From Actinomycetota bacterium (GTDB lineage: Bacteria > Actinomycetota > Geothermincolia > Geothermincolales > RBG-13-55-18): DNA of 64,000 nucleotides. This document shows positions 43,660 to 51,734 of this stretch, piece by piece. The translations under genes were made by a program, and so were the position numbers. The stretch lies in assembly GCA_014360655.1 (NCBI GenBank), contig JACIXC010000013.1, forward strand, positions 1 to 64,000, written 5' to 3'. The notes under the pieces were generated by a model, which did no database searches, was not told the origin of the DNA, and saw only the letters and a list, made by a program, of their open reading frames with translations. Position 1 is the first letter of the stretch. Every line of letters begins with the position of its first letter.

Positions 43660-44630
43660 GAGGGAAAGCGTGGGCTGCGTTGATCCTGGCGCCGGTCGCG
43701 GTACTGCTCGTCTTCCTCCCGGCGGCAGCGCCCCTCGCGCAGGAGCTGGGCGAGGGGGGATCCTATTCCCTGAGCGAAGACTACCGCATCGAGCTCAACG
43801 AGCTGGGCGACGGCCACGTCACGGACACCATAAGCTACGATCCCGACTGGTTCTCCACTTATGGCAGCCTTTTCCAGGAAAACCCCAACCTCCTCTCGCG
43901 GCGTTTCCGCGCGGACACCAACCTGGGTGAGATAGAGGATTTCGACGTGAGGATAAGCCAGAGCAAGGCCACCGTCACCGTGTCCTTCAACGCGCCCGGC
44001 CTGGCCTACCTCCTCGACGACGGGTGGCACCTCTTCGGCTACGGGGGATACCGGTTGGTGGACGAGGGGAACGACAGGATTGTCCTGGAGGCTTCCTGGG
44101 TCCTGAACAACGAATTCACCCTCTTCGAGGAGATGCCGCTCGAGGAAAAGGTGACCATAGTCCTGCCGGAAGGCGCGCGCAACGCGGAATGGGACGAGAA
44201 GACGGGGGCGGTGAGATACGAGCTGCCGGAGATCGTCCCCGCGGGCGGGGGCTTCCTCTACCGGCACAAGGCGCTCTTCACCGCCGTCTTTTCCCTCCTC
44301 GCCGCCCTCGGCCTGCTCCTCTTCCTCTTCGCCTCCACGCGCAGGGCCAGGGAGCCCGTGCCGGCCGCGGCGCCCCCGCTTGGCGCGCCGGCCCCGCCGG
44401 TCATGCCGCCGTTGCCGGAGACGCCCCCGCCGGCGGAACCTCCCGCGGTCATGCCCCCGGCGGAGGCGCATATATCCCCACCACCCACTCCGCCGGCACC
44501 GGGAAAACCCCCCGCCCCGCCGTCACCGCGGGAGAAGCCCTCCTCCCCGGCTTTCTGCACCAGGTGCGGGCATCCGCGCGGCGAGGGGGATGCCCTCTAC
44601 TGCCGGCGGTGCGGCGCCAGGTATGAATAG
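43653..44630 (+). CDS. Exported membrane protein with C-terminal zinc ribbon
   Basis: A 325-residue protein. A signal peptide (AWAALILAPVAVLLVFLPAAAPLAQ) precedes an extracytoplasmic domain of about 180 residues (SEDYRIELNELGDGHVTDTISYDPDWF...). Then come a membrane helix (LFTAVFSLLAALGLLLFLFAS), a long proline-rich linker and a terminal four-cysteine zinc ribbon (CTRCG-x8-C-x2-CG). The linker and ribbon would be cytoplasmic. ATG 43653 overlaps the stop of the transglutaminase-like gene, so the pair is coupled. The ectodomain resembles the start of DUF2207-like sequences only slightly. Function unknown; it may sense or anchor the transglutaminase-like protein. Confidence 0.7.
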   Translation: MVRGKAWAALILAPVAVLLVFLPAAAPLAQELGEGGSYSLSEDYRIELNELGDGHVTDTISYDPDWFSTYGSLFQENPNLLSRRFRADTNLGEIEDFDVRISQSKATVTVSFNAPGLAYLLDDGWHLFGYGGYRLVDEGNDRIVLEASWVLNNEFTLFEEMPLEEKVTIVLPEGARNAEWDEKTGAVRYELPEIVPAGGGFLYRHKALFTAVFSLLAALGLLLFLFASTRRAREPVPAAAPPLGAPAPPVMPPLPETPPPAEPPAVMPPAEAHISPPPTPPAPGKPPAPPSPREKPSSPAFCTRCGHPRGEGDALYCRRCGARYE

Positions 44631-44675
44631 CCCGCGGCGAAAAGGGGGCCGTTTACCGGACTTGCCTTATAGGGA

Positions 44676-45809
44676 TCACGCGTGACCGGAAGGTAGCCTT
44701 TCTGCCAGGGCCTCCCCCACCGCCTCCAGCTGCCACCCCTTGAGCAGGCCGCTCTTGCGGATATCCTCCAGCCCCCGCGGTCTCAGCCTGGCCAGACCCT
44801 TGAGGGACGCGTTGGGCAGGAGGAATCCGGGGTCCATCCCCAGCTCAGCGGCTTTATTATCCCGGACTTCCTTGAACTTCCTCAGCAACTTCTCCGCTTC
44901 GAGATCCCTCGGCGCCCTCGCGGGCGCAGGGAACTGCGGCAGGGATGATCTCGCTCTCCTCAGGCCGCGGTTGATGGCCCTCGCCATCTCCTCCCCGAAG
45001 CGGGAGGCCTGCCTGCGGGAGAGAGCCCCGCAGGCCTCCAGTTCACGCCGGTCGCGGGGAAGCGCCTCCGCCAGCCTGAGCAACCTCTCCGTGCCCACCA
45101 CCTTGAAGGGAGGGAGATCCATGCGCCTGGCCACCCCCTCCCTCCATTCCAGCAGTTCCTCGAGCACGGCGAGCTGCCGGGGCGAAAGGTTGCGCGCTCC
45201 CTTCACCCTGAAGAGGTTGGTCTTCTTCTCCGGCATGGGCTCCAGCTCGCGCACCAGCCTGTCGAACTCCTCGCGCGCCCACGCCAGGCGTCCCAGCCTC
45301 TCCATCTCCTCCTCCATCCTGTCCCGGAGGGGAAGCAGGTAGGCCACGTCCATGGCGGCATAGGCCAGCATATCCGCCTCCAGCGGGCGCCGCGACCAGT
45401 CGGCCTTCTGGAATACCTTGTCCACGCCCAGGCCGAAATATTCCTCCAGCAGGTCGGCGAGGCCCACCCTCTGCTTGCCCAGGACGCGCGCGGCGATCAT
45501 GGTGTCGAACACCGGGCCGGGTTTCACTCCCAGGGAGGTTAGGATCATCCTGCCGTCGTAATCCGCATCGTGGAAGACCTTCTCCCTGGAGGCTTCGGCG
45601 AAGAGGGGGGCGAGCGGCAGGATCTCCACGCGCAGGGGATCGACGATGAAGACCTTCCCTTTCGCCGCGATCTGCAGGAGGGCTATCCTCTCCGCGTAGT
45701 GGTGAAAGCTGTCCGACTCCAGGTCCACCGAAAAGCGGGGGCACTTCTCGAGGAAAGCGAGCATCTCGTGAAGGGAGGCGTCTTCGTCTATTAATTGGAA
45801 TTCGCTCAT
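44676..45809 (-). CDS. rnd: Ribonuclease D
   Basis: A 377-residue 3'-5' exoribonuclease that trims tRNA and other small RNAs. DEDD residues are in FSVDLESDSFHHY (D, E), FHDADYDGRMI (D) and YAAMDVAYLLPL (D), with the usual Y five residues before. Two HRDC domains follow (NLSPRQLAVLEELLEWREGVAR and DNKAAELGMDPGFLLPN). The start at ATG 45809 lies 7 nt after a TATAAT box with no proper ribosome site, so a leaderless transcript is likely. It converges with the zinc-ribbon protein gene; 45 bp separate the stops. Confidence 0.92.
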   Translation of the reverse strand: MSEFQLIDEDASLHEMLAFLEKCPRFSVDLESDSFHHYAERIALLQIAAKGKVFIVDPLRVEILPLAPLFAEASREKVFHDADYDGRMILTSLGVKPGPVFDTMIAARVLGKQRVGLADLLEEYFGLGVDKVFQKADWSRRPLEADMLAYAAMDVAYLLPLRDRMEEEMERLGRLAWAREEFDRLVRELEPMPEKKTNLFRVKGARNLSPRQLAVLEELLEWREGVARRMDLPPFKVVGTERLLRLAEALPRDRRELEACGALSRRQASRFGEEMARAINRGLRRARSSLPQFPAPARAPRDLEAEKLLRKFKEVRDNKAAELGMDPGFLLPNASLKGLARLRPRGLEDIRKSGLLKGWQLEAVGEALAERLPSGHA

Positions 45810-45816
45810 GGCCCTT

Positions 45817-45822
45817 ATTATA
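45817..45822 (-). promoter_or_regulatory. Consensus -10 (TATAAT) for rnd, leaderless layout
   Basis: TATAAT on the minus strand ends 7 nt before the rnd ATG. A weak TTTCCC 17 bp upstream could serve as -35. The distance to the ATG implies transcription starts at the start codon. Confidence 0.5.
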
Positions 45823-45829
45823 TCCACCG

Positions 45830-46275
45830 TGACGCGCGGGGGGGAAACGCGCGAAGAGCGGCTCCGCGGCCAGGAGTCCCAAGCGGCCGCCGCGCGCCAC
45901 CGGGGGGCACGCCCGCGCCCCTGTTCATCTCCCGCAGCGGGGAAGTTATAATATTGTCACAAACAGGGTAGAGGTCAGAACGCACGACGGCACCAGCACC
46001 ACCACGGCAGGCAGCGGCACCCCTTGACGGAATATATACGGTCAACCCGGAAGCAAAATGCGGGCGGTCAACCCGGAAGCAGGGTCACCGGCATGCTCGA
46101 GCGCGCGGCTTCGCGTTCCGCGAGCCCCCGAGCCGGTATGCGGGGATGCGAAAGGAACGGGTTGTGAGGGAGCGCGTCCCTGCGCACCCCACCAGCGGCC
46201 CGGGCACATCCCGCAGGTTCCCGGCACGATTCCCCGCCGGTCCACGTAGGACTGAAAGTAGGAGGAGGGAGTCAC
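45830..46275. other. Divergent gene-free region with a short direct repeat
   Basis: It separates rnd from the histidine kinase gene. CGGTCAACCCGGAAGCA occurs at 46039-46055 and 46065-46081, period 26. AT-rich ATAATATTGTCACAAA near 45950 and AATATATACGGTCAA near 46030 are promoter-like. No convincing ORF is seen. Confidence 0.45.
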
Positions 46276-48489
46276 TTGCAGGAAAGCATCCGCGTTCTTC
46301 ACGTGGAGGATAACCCGGATCATGCTCTCCTCATAAGGCGGAGCCTGGAACGCGAGGATCCAGGCCTGCGCATAGTCACCGCAAGCAGCGCGGAAGAGGC
46401 CCTGCGGGTGATCGGGGAGGGAGGCTGTGACGTCATCCTCAGCGATTACCTCCTGGGGCCGGAGATGAGCGGCCTCGACCTCCTCGAGAGGGTGCGCGCA
46501 AGGGAAATCGGGATACCCTTCATCATCCTTACCGGCCAGGGAAACGAGGAGGTGGCCTCGCAGGCGCTGCGCATGGGGGCGGACGATTACATCATCAAGC
46601 GCTCCGGGCTCCTGCAGTTCAAGCGCCTGGCGCTCACCATCCGCAGGCAGTGGGAGGCTTACCGGGACCGCCTGGCCAGGGAGGAGACGGAGGCGCGCTA
46701 CCGCCACCTGGTGGAGAACGTCAACGCCGGCATCGCCCTGCTGCGCGGGGAACGCGCCACCTACGTCAACCCAAAGCTCTGCGAGATGCTCGGTTACAGC
46801 GCTGTGGAGTTCACTTCCCGCCCCTTCATCGAATTCGTCGCACCACGCAGCAGGGAGATGGTGATGGAAAGGTACCGGCGCCGCCAGGCGGGTGAGGAGC
46901 TCGACCCCACCTACGACCTGTGGGCCATCCACCGGGACGGCCAAGAGGTCTGTCTTGAGCTCACCGCCTCCGCCAGGCAGGACCCCGAGGGTATGTACAC
47001 CCTGGCGGTGGTGAGGGACGTTACGGAGGAGAGGCGTTCCAAGGCCAGGGCGAGGCAGGCCGAGGAGAGATGGCGACTCGTGCTTGAGCAAGCGAGCGAC
47101 GCTGTCTTCCTCCACGACACGGAGGGCAAGATCCTGGACGCCAACCCCGCCGCCTCTCGCCTGACCGGGTACAGCAGGGAGGAATTGCTCTCCATGCACG
47201 TGCAGGACCTGCACATACCGGAAGAGCGCGCCCTCTCCGAAAGCGAGCTCATCAAGACACGCAAGGGGGAGTTCTTCGGTTTCACCGCCACGGCGCTGAG
47301 CAAGGACGGTTCGCAAAAAGGGGTTGCCGTCACCGCTACCTTCCTGGAGGGCGGGGACGAAAGACTGCTCCTCTCCCTGGTCAAGGAGCTGCCCGGGCTA
47401 ACCCCGGGGGACTGGGAGGAAAGGGTTTCCCACGAGGCGGAAGCCCGCTTCAAGGCGGCCTTGGACCAGGCTCCCCTGGTGGCGGTGCAGGGCTATGACC
47501 AGGAAGGGCGGGTCACCTACTGGAACCGCGCCTCCGAGGAGCTTTACGGTTTCCGGCAGGAGGAAGCCCTGGGCAAGACCCTGGACCAGCTCATCCTGGA
47601 CCATGAAGAGGCGGCGAGCTTCCTGGAGGAGCTGCGCCTGATCGGCGAGACGGGAAGGCCTTCCGCGCCGCGGGAATGGATCACCCGCGACCGCTGGGGC
47701 AACCAGAGATGGGTGTATTCCACCATCTTCCCGGTAATGCGGGCGGGGAGGCCGATCGAGGTGTTCTGCATGGATATAGACATAACCGCCAGGAAGGAAC
47801 TGGAAGATGACCTTCGGGAGCGCAACGAGGACCTGGCGGCCTTCGCCCAGATGGTCTCCCACGACCTGCGCGCTCCCCTGACCAGCATAGACGGCTTCGC
47901 GCGCCTCGCCCGCGACGCGGCGGAGGGGAGGTGCGCGCCCCACGAGATGGAGTACTTCGATTACATCCTCAGGGCCTGCCGGGGAATGGAGAGGATCATC
48001 GACTCCGTCATGGAGATGGCGCGCTGCGGCCTGGAGCCCTGGAACCGCGTGGAGGTGAACCTGGCGGACATGGCGCGCGAGATATGGGACGACCTGCGCA
48101 TGCAGGAACAGGCACCGCAGGCCCGCATGCTCCTCTCCCTCCAGCGGGAGAGCGTCACCGCCGACCCCGTCCTCCTGCGGCAGGTGCTGGTGAACCTGGT
48201 GGAAAACGCGTTGAAGTTCAACCGGGAGACATCCGGTCCCCTGGTCGAGGTGAGCTCCGACGCGGGAGACGGGGAGACGGTCATCGCGGTAAGGGACAAC
48301 GGGCCGGGTATCCCGGAAGAGATGAGAGAATCCCTCTTCGAGCCCTTCCGACAGATGGACGAAGGCTCGCCGGGTTACGGCATGGGACTCTACGTCGTGC
48401 GGCGCATCGTGGCGAGCTGGCGCGGCAGGGTGTGGCTGGATTCCACGCCGGGGGAAGGGGCTTCCTTTTATTTCACCGTGCCGGACTGA
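46276..48489 (+). CDS. Hybrid sensor: receiver, three PAS domains, histidine kinase
   Basis: A 737-residue soluble protein with no membrane segment. Residues 1-125 form a receiver domain with acceptor D57 (VILSDYLLG) and the T/K-region LTGQG...IIKRSG. PAS domains follow at about 140-260 (RYRHLVENVNAGIALL), 270-390 (RWRLVLEQASDAVFLHD) and 400-510 (AALDQAPLVAVQGYD). The kinase core has H529 in MVSHDLRAPLTSID, N-box LVENALKFN, DNGPGIP and GMGLYVVRRIV. TTG 46276 follows AGGAGGAGGG. The receiver-first arrangement means it is itself a phosphorelay target. Downstream partners are not adjacent. Confidence 0.87.
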   Translation: MQESIRVLHVEDNPDHALLIRRSLEREDPGLRIVTASSAEEALRVIGEGGCDVILSDYLLGPEMSGLDLLERVRAREIGIPFIILTGQGNEEVASQALRMGADDYIIKRSGLLQFKRLALTIRRQWEAYRDRLAREETEARYRHLVENVNAGIALLRGERATYVNPKLCEMLGYSAVEFTSRPFIEFVAPRSREMVMERYRRRQAGEELDPTYDLWAIHRDGQEVCLELTASARQDPEGMYTLAVVRDVTEERRSKARARQAEERWRLVLEQASDAVFLHDTEGKILDANPAASRLTGYSREELLSMHVQDLHIPEERALSESELIKTRKGEFFGFTATALSKDGSQKGVAVTATFLEGGDERLLLSLVKELPGLTPGDWEERVSHEAEARFKAALDQAPLVAVQGYDQEGRVTYWNRASEELYGFRQEEALGKTLDQLILDHEEAASFLEELRLIGETGRPSAPREWITRDRWGNQRWVYSTIFPVMRAGRPIEVFCMDIDITARKELEDDLRERNEDLAAFAQMVSHDLRAPLTSIDGFARLARDAAEGRCAPHEMEYFDYILRACRGMERIIDSVMEMARCGLEPWNRVEVNLADMAREIWDDLRMQEQAPQARMLLSLQRESVTADPVLLRQVLVNLVENALKFNRETSGPLVEVSSDAGDGETVIAVRDNGPGIPEEMRESLFEPFRQMDEGSPGYGMGLYVVRRIVASWRGRVWLDSTPGEGASFYFTVPD

Positions 48490-48602
48490 CGGAGCCCGCC
48501 GTGCGGCGAGGACCCGCCGCGCGGCACCGTTGCTGCGGCAACGGGAAGCATCGCCGTTTCAACGGCAAAGGGAAGCATGGTAATATGTTCCCTGGTGAAG
48601 TC

Positions 48603-49244
48603 ATGGAGAAGAACGAGAACCGCGTGAAGAAACGGCTCCCCGCGTCGGAGCGGAGAAAGGTCATCCTCGATGCGGCCCTGGACACCTTCGTGGAGTTCGG
48701 GTACCACGGCGCTCTCATGGACACCATCGCCGAGAGGGCGGACGTCACCAAGCCCATCCTCTACCGCCATTTTTCCAGCAAGCTCGACCTGCTCCTGGCC
48801 ATCATCAACCGTTCCGGGGAGAACCTCCGCGATTCCCTGCTCCGCCTCGAGGAGAGCGAGGCGGACTGGCTCACGGCCATCCGCCACTCGGTGCGCTCCT
48901 ACTTCGACTTCGTGGAGGAATCGGAGGCGGGGTTCCGCCTCATCTACGACACCGACCTCAACGTGGACAGCAAGGCCCAGGAACGCGTCACCGAGATAAG
49001 GCTGAGCATCATCGACCTGGTCAATGAAAGGGTCCAACGCTACACGGACATGGATGCCGTCCCGGAGAAACAGGTGTACATCATCGCGGTTATGCTCGTG
49101 GGGATGGTGGAGTCCACCGTCATCCACTGGATGAAATACAGCACGGAGCCGCGCGAGGTCTACGAGGAGAGCCTGGTGAGCGGGGTGGCGAGCATCCTGG
49201 CCAAGCTGCCTCCCAGGAAAAGGCAAGGGGGGGTTACGGGATGA
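48603..49244 (+). CDS. TetR/AcrR-family regulator
   Basis: A 213-residue repressor-type protein. The N-terminal HTH is ERRKVILDAALDTFVEFGYHGALMDTIAERADVTKPILYRHFSSKLDLL with the typical recognition helix in TKPILYRHF. The C-terminal ligand domain is helical and acidic, with no clear specificity marker. ATG 48603 is chosen with GGTGAAG before it; ATG 48585 in frame adds six residues. It overlaps the VOC gene by four bases (ATGA), so the two share a transcript and the VOC protein or its substrate may be related to the effector. Confidence 0.87.
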   Translation: MEKNENRVKKRLPASERRKVILDAALDTFVEFGYHGALMDTIAERADVTKPILYRHFSSKLDLLLAIINRSGENLRDSLLRLEESEADWLTAIRHSVRSYFDFVEESEAGFRLIYDTDLNVDSKAQERVTEIRLSIIDLVNERVQRYTDMDAVPEKQVYIIAVMLVGMVESTVIHWMKYSTEPREVYEESLVSGVASILAKLPPRKRQGGVTG

Positions 49245-49780
49245 GCTCGGCGAAGCACCTGCACATGCCCAGGCTGGCCCAGGTCGGCGTGGTGGTCAGG
49301 GACATGGACGCCACCATAGAGCGCTTCGAAAAGACCTTCGGGATCGGCCCCTGGCTGGTTCTGGAGGGGGAGACCGCCTACTGCCTGGACCGGGGCAGGG
49401 AGACGACCATCAAGGGGCGCATCGCCATGGGCTACAGCGGCAAGGTCCAGATCGAGCTCATCCAGATCCTGGAAGGGGACAGCTTCCACCTCCACACCCT
49501 GGGAGACCGCGACGAGGGCCTGCACCACCTGGGCTTCGCCGTGGACGACCTGGAAGAGAGGCTTGAGGCGGCCCGCGAGGCGGGAATCGGCATCCTGCAG
49601 CGGGGCACCCTGAAGCAACTGGGCATGACCATCGATTACGCCTACCTGGACACCATCGCCTCGACGGGCGTGATACTCGAGTTCATCCAGACCCGCTTCC
49701 TGGGCATGAGGGCCCGCCAGTACCCCTGGCTGCTGAAGACGGTGGCACGGGTGCAGAAGCGTTTCGGCTTCCCCCGTTAG
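49241..49780 (+). CDS. VOC-family protein (methylmalonyl-CoA epimerase-like)
   Basis: A 179-residue vicinal-oxygen-chelate protein. It opens LAQVGVVVRDMDATIERFEKTFGIGPW, then has KVQIELIQILEG and HHLGFAVDDLEERLEAA with the metal-binding histidine and glutamate placed as in methylmalonyl-CoA epimerase and lactoylglutathione lyase-like proteins. A C-terminal basic stretch (RTARQYPWLLKTVARVQKRF-like) is extra. The gene is coupled to the preceding TetR gene. Epimerase activity on an acyl-CoA is plausible given the acyl-CoA genes nearby, but unproven. Confidence 0.8.
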   Translation: MSSAKHLHMPRLAQVGVVVRDMDATIERFEKTFGIGPWLVLEGETAYCLDRGRETTIKGRIAMGYSGKVQIELIQILEGDSFHLHTLGDRDEGLHHLGFAVDDLEERLEAAREAGIGILQRGTLKQLGMTIDYAYLDTIASTGVILEFIQTRFLGMRARQYPWLLKTVARVQKRFGFPR

Positions 49781-50015
49781 GGGACGGGGCCGAAAGCGCA
49801 CGGCACGGGGCACCAAGCGCGTCCGCGGCGAACAACCCGCCTCCGCCGCGGCAGGCTCCCTTCTCCGGCCTCGCTCCCGGGCGCTTTTTCCCAACGTATC
49901 CGTCTCCCGGAGAACCTTTTACTTTTCTCGTTCTTTCCTTTTATCAAGTCCGCTTGCCTTGCCGCCGAATAGCTATGTGACGGAGACATGTTTCCAGCGA
50001 TCCGCGGTGGGGCCC

Positions 50016-50201
50016 ATGGAAGGAAAACGCGTCGAGATCGACGGTATCGTTTACAACCTGGAGGATCCCGAACAGAGGAAGGCAGCCATAAGGGCGTGGC
50101 TTGTGGAGAAGGCCCGCGACAGGAGCGGGGATAAGGAGCAAGCCGAGGAGCAGGCCGGCGGGGAGGACGAACCCACGCGCGAAAAAGAGGGACTCCCTTG
50201 A
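50016..50201 (+). CDS. Small charged hypothetical protein (61 aa)
   Basis: ATG 50016, preceded by GGTGGGG, opens 61 residues: MEGKRVEIDGIVYNLEDPEQ, a helix and an acidic/basic tail (EEQAGGEDEPTREKEGLP). The frame extends back to 49959, but the internal ATG is better placed. The amino-acid pattern looks protein-like (a beta hairpin then a helix), but I know no family. It ends 60 bp before a perfect palindrome. Confidence 0.45.
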   Translation: MEGKRVEIDGIVYNLEDPEQRKAAIRAWLVEKARDRSGDKEQAEEQAGGEDEPTREKEGLP

Positions 50202-50260
50202 TGACCTCTTTCTGTCTGCTGCTGAAAGGCGGCCTCGACGGCGTGCCGACGGCCTGGCGG

Positions 50261-50339
50261 CGTGCTATTATTAGCACGGAACGTTTTATATCGTTAGTAA
50301 CTGGTTCTTTTAAAATGGGGGCGGGTTATTTTAACGCCC
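50261..50339. promoter_or_regulatory. Operator-like palindromes upstream of a TetR gene
   Basis: CGTGCTA-TTAT-TAGCACG at 50261-50278 is a perfect 7-bp inverted repeat. A second imperfect one, GGGCG at 50319-50323 with CGCCC at 50335-50339, contains GTTATTTTAAC. AT-rich ACGTTTTATATCG between them is promoter-like. The TetR gene at 50384 follows, so these are candidate autoregulatory sites. Confidence 0.45.
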
Positions 50340-50383
50340 GTGAACGCTTGCCGTAGCGGCGCTTGCGGGAAGGGACGAGGCAC

Positions 50384-51001
50384 ATGGCCAAAAAGCGGTT
50401 GCCGGCGGAGAAGCGCAGGGAGAGCATCCTGAAGGCGGCTGAGCGCTGCCTGGCGCGCCGCGGGTACTATTCATGCACCACGGCGGACATCGCCGCCGAG
50501 GCGGGCATCACCGAGCCCATCCTCTACCAGCACTTCGAGGACAAGCGGGACCTGGTGGAGTGCATGCGGGACCGCACCATCAAGGACCTCTCCCACTACG
50601 TGGTCATGCGCGTCCTCAAGCGCGGCAACCCGCTGGCCGGCCTGCGCGAGGCGGCGGAGGCCGCCTTCGATTACACGAGACGCCACCGCAGCAAGATGAG
50701 GGCCTACTACTACTCCATCCCAGAACTCGGGCGCGGGGGCTTCCACCGTACCCCCGTGGACCGCTTGCACCACCTCTACGCGGCGGTCTCCTACATGATC
50801 GAGGAGGCACAGCGACGGGGCGAGGCGAAAAGCGAGGTGAACGCCGCGGAGTTCGCTTGGAGTTTCATCGCCCTCATGGAGATCGTCTACATCGCCAACG
50901 CGCTGGGCCTGGAGGTCCCCTTCAGCGACAAGCACATGTACTTGGAAATGGTGGACAGGTTGCTCTTGAGCATTTCCACCTCCGATCACATCGAGGACTG
51001 A
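50384..51001 (+). CDS. TetR/AcrR-family regulator
   Basis: A 205-residue protein. HTH: EKRRESILKAAERCLARRGYYSCTTADIAAEAGITEPILYQHFEDKRDLV. The effector domain is helical, with RYYYSIPELGRGG-like MRAYYYSIPELGRGGFHRT and a tyrosine-rich helix that may form a ligand pocket. ATG 50384 has GACGAGG upstream. A second TetR gene starts four bases after its stop on the same strand, so they are co-transcribed, an uncommon arrangement. Confidence 0.87.
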   Translation: MAKKRLPAEKRRESILKAAERCLARRGYYSCTTADIAAEAGITEPILYQHFEDKRDLVECMRDRTIKDLSHYVVMRVLKRGNPLAGLREAAEAAFDYTRRHRSKMRAYYYSIPELGRGGFHRTPVDRLHHLYAAVSYMIEEAQRRGEAKSEVNAAEFAWSFIALMEIVYIANALGLEVPFSDKHMYLEMVDRLLLSISTSDHIED

Positions 51002-51005
51002 CGCC

Positions 51006-51617
51006 ATGCCCGGGACGAGACCTTCCAGGAGAAACAGCCGCCCGCTCATCGTCGCCGCGGCCCTCAAGGCCTTCGCGGCCAAGAACTACGACGGCGCGTC
51101 CATGGCGGACATCGCGCGGGCCGCCGGCATCACCAAGCGCGCCATCTACCGCCACTTCCCCTCCAAGCGCGAGCTCTTCTACGCCGTGCGCAACGAGGTT
51201 TACGACGCCATCGTGGAGAACCTCTGGCGCGAGCTCCCCCCCGCCCGGGACTTCACGGAACTGGCGGACGCCATCATGCGGGCGCACCTGCGCTTCTGCA
51301 AGGAGAACCCCGACATGCTGCGCATCGTGGTGAACACCGTTTCCGAGGCGGCGACGAGGGAGTTCCAGCAGAATATCGAGGGCCTGCTCGCGGACAGGGC
51401 GGGCGACATCAATGCCCTGGTACGGGCCGGGATCGAGGAGGGGACCCTCGACCCCTCCCTCGATCCCGACTACCTGGCCTGGGTCCTCGTGCTCATCTTC
51501 TTCTTTCTCACCTACATGATGGCCTTCGAGGAGGACTGGCTGCTGCCGCGTGGTGAGGAGGCCGCGTCGGTGATCATGCGCCCTATCCTGTCCTCCTGGG
51601 CCCCGAAGGAGGGTTGA
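51006..51617 (+). CDS. TetR/AcrR-family regulator
   Basis: A 203-residue protein directly after another TetR gene. HTH: RPLIVAAALKAFAAKNYDGASMADIARAAGITKRAIYRHFPSKRELF. The C-terminal part contains a hydrophobic stretch (YLAWVLVLIFFFLTYMMAF), unusual for a soluble repressor, so the ligand may be lipidic. The two TetR products could heterodimerise or control the divergent acyl-CoA genes to the right, but nothing here proves it. Confidence 0.87.
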   Translation: MPGTRPSRRNSRPLIVAAALKAFAAKNYDGASMADIARAAGITKRAIYRHFPSKRELFYAVRNEVYDAIVENLWRELPPARDFTELADAIMRAHLRFCKENPDMLRIVVNTVSEAATREFQQNIEGLLADRAGDINALVRAGIEEGTLDPSLDPDYLAWVLVLIFFFLTYMMAFEEDWLLPRGEEAASVIMRPILSSWAPKEG

Positions 51618-51734
51618 GGCGGCGCGGCATCCCCTTTCGCGCCCCGGCGCCCGTGCCGGACCCGGTTACCAGCCGGCCGGGCGGACCCCTGAAGCGAAGG
51701 CTGGGCCGCAGGCCTTCCCGCCCGTCAGAGTTCT

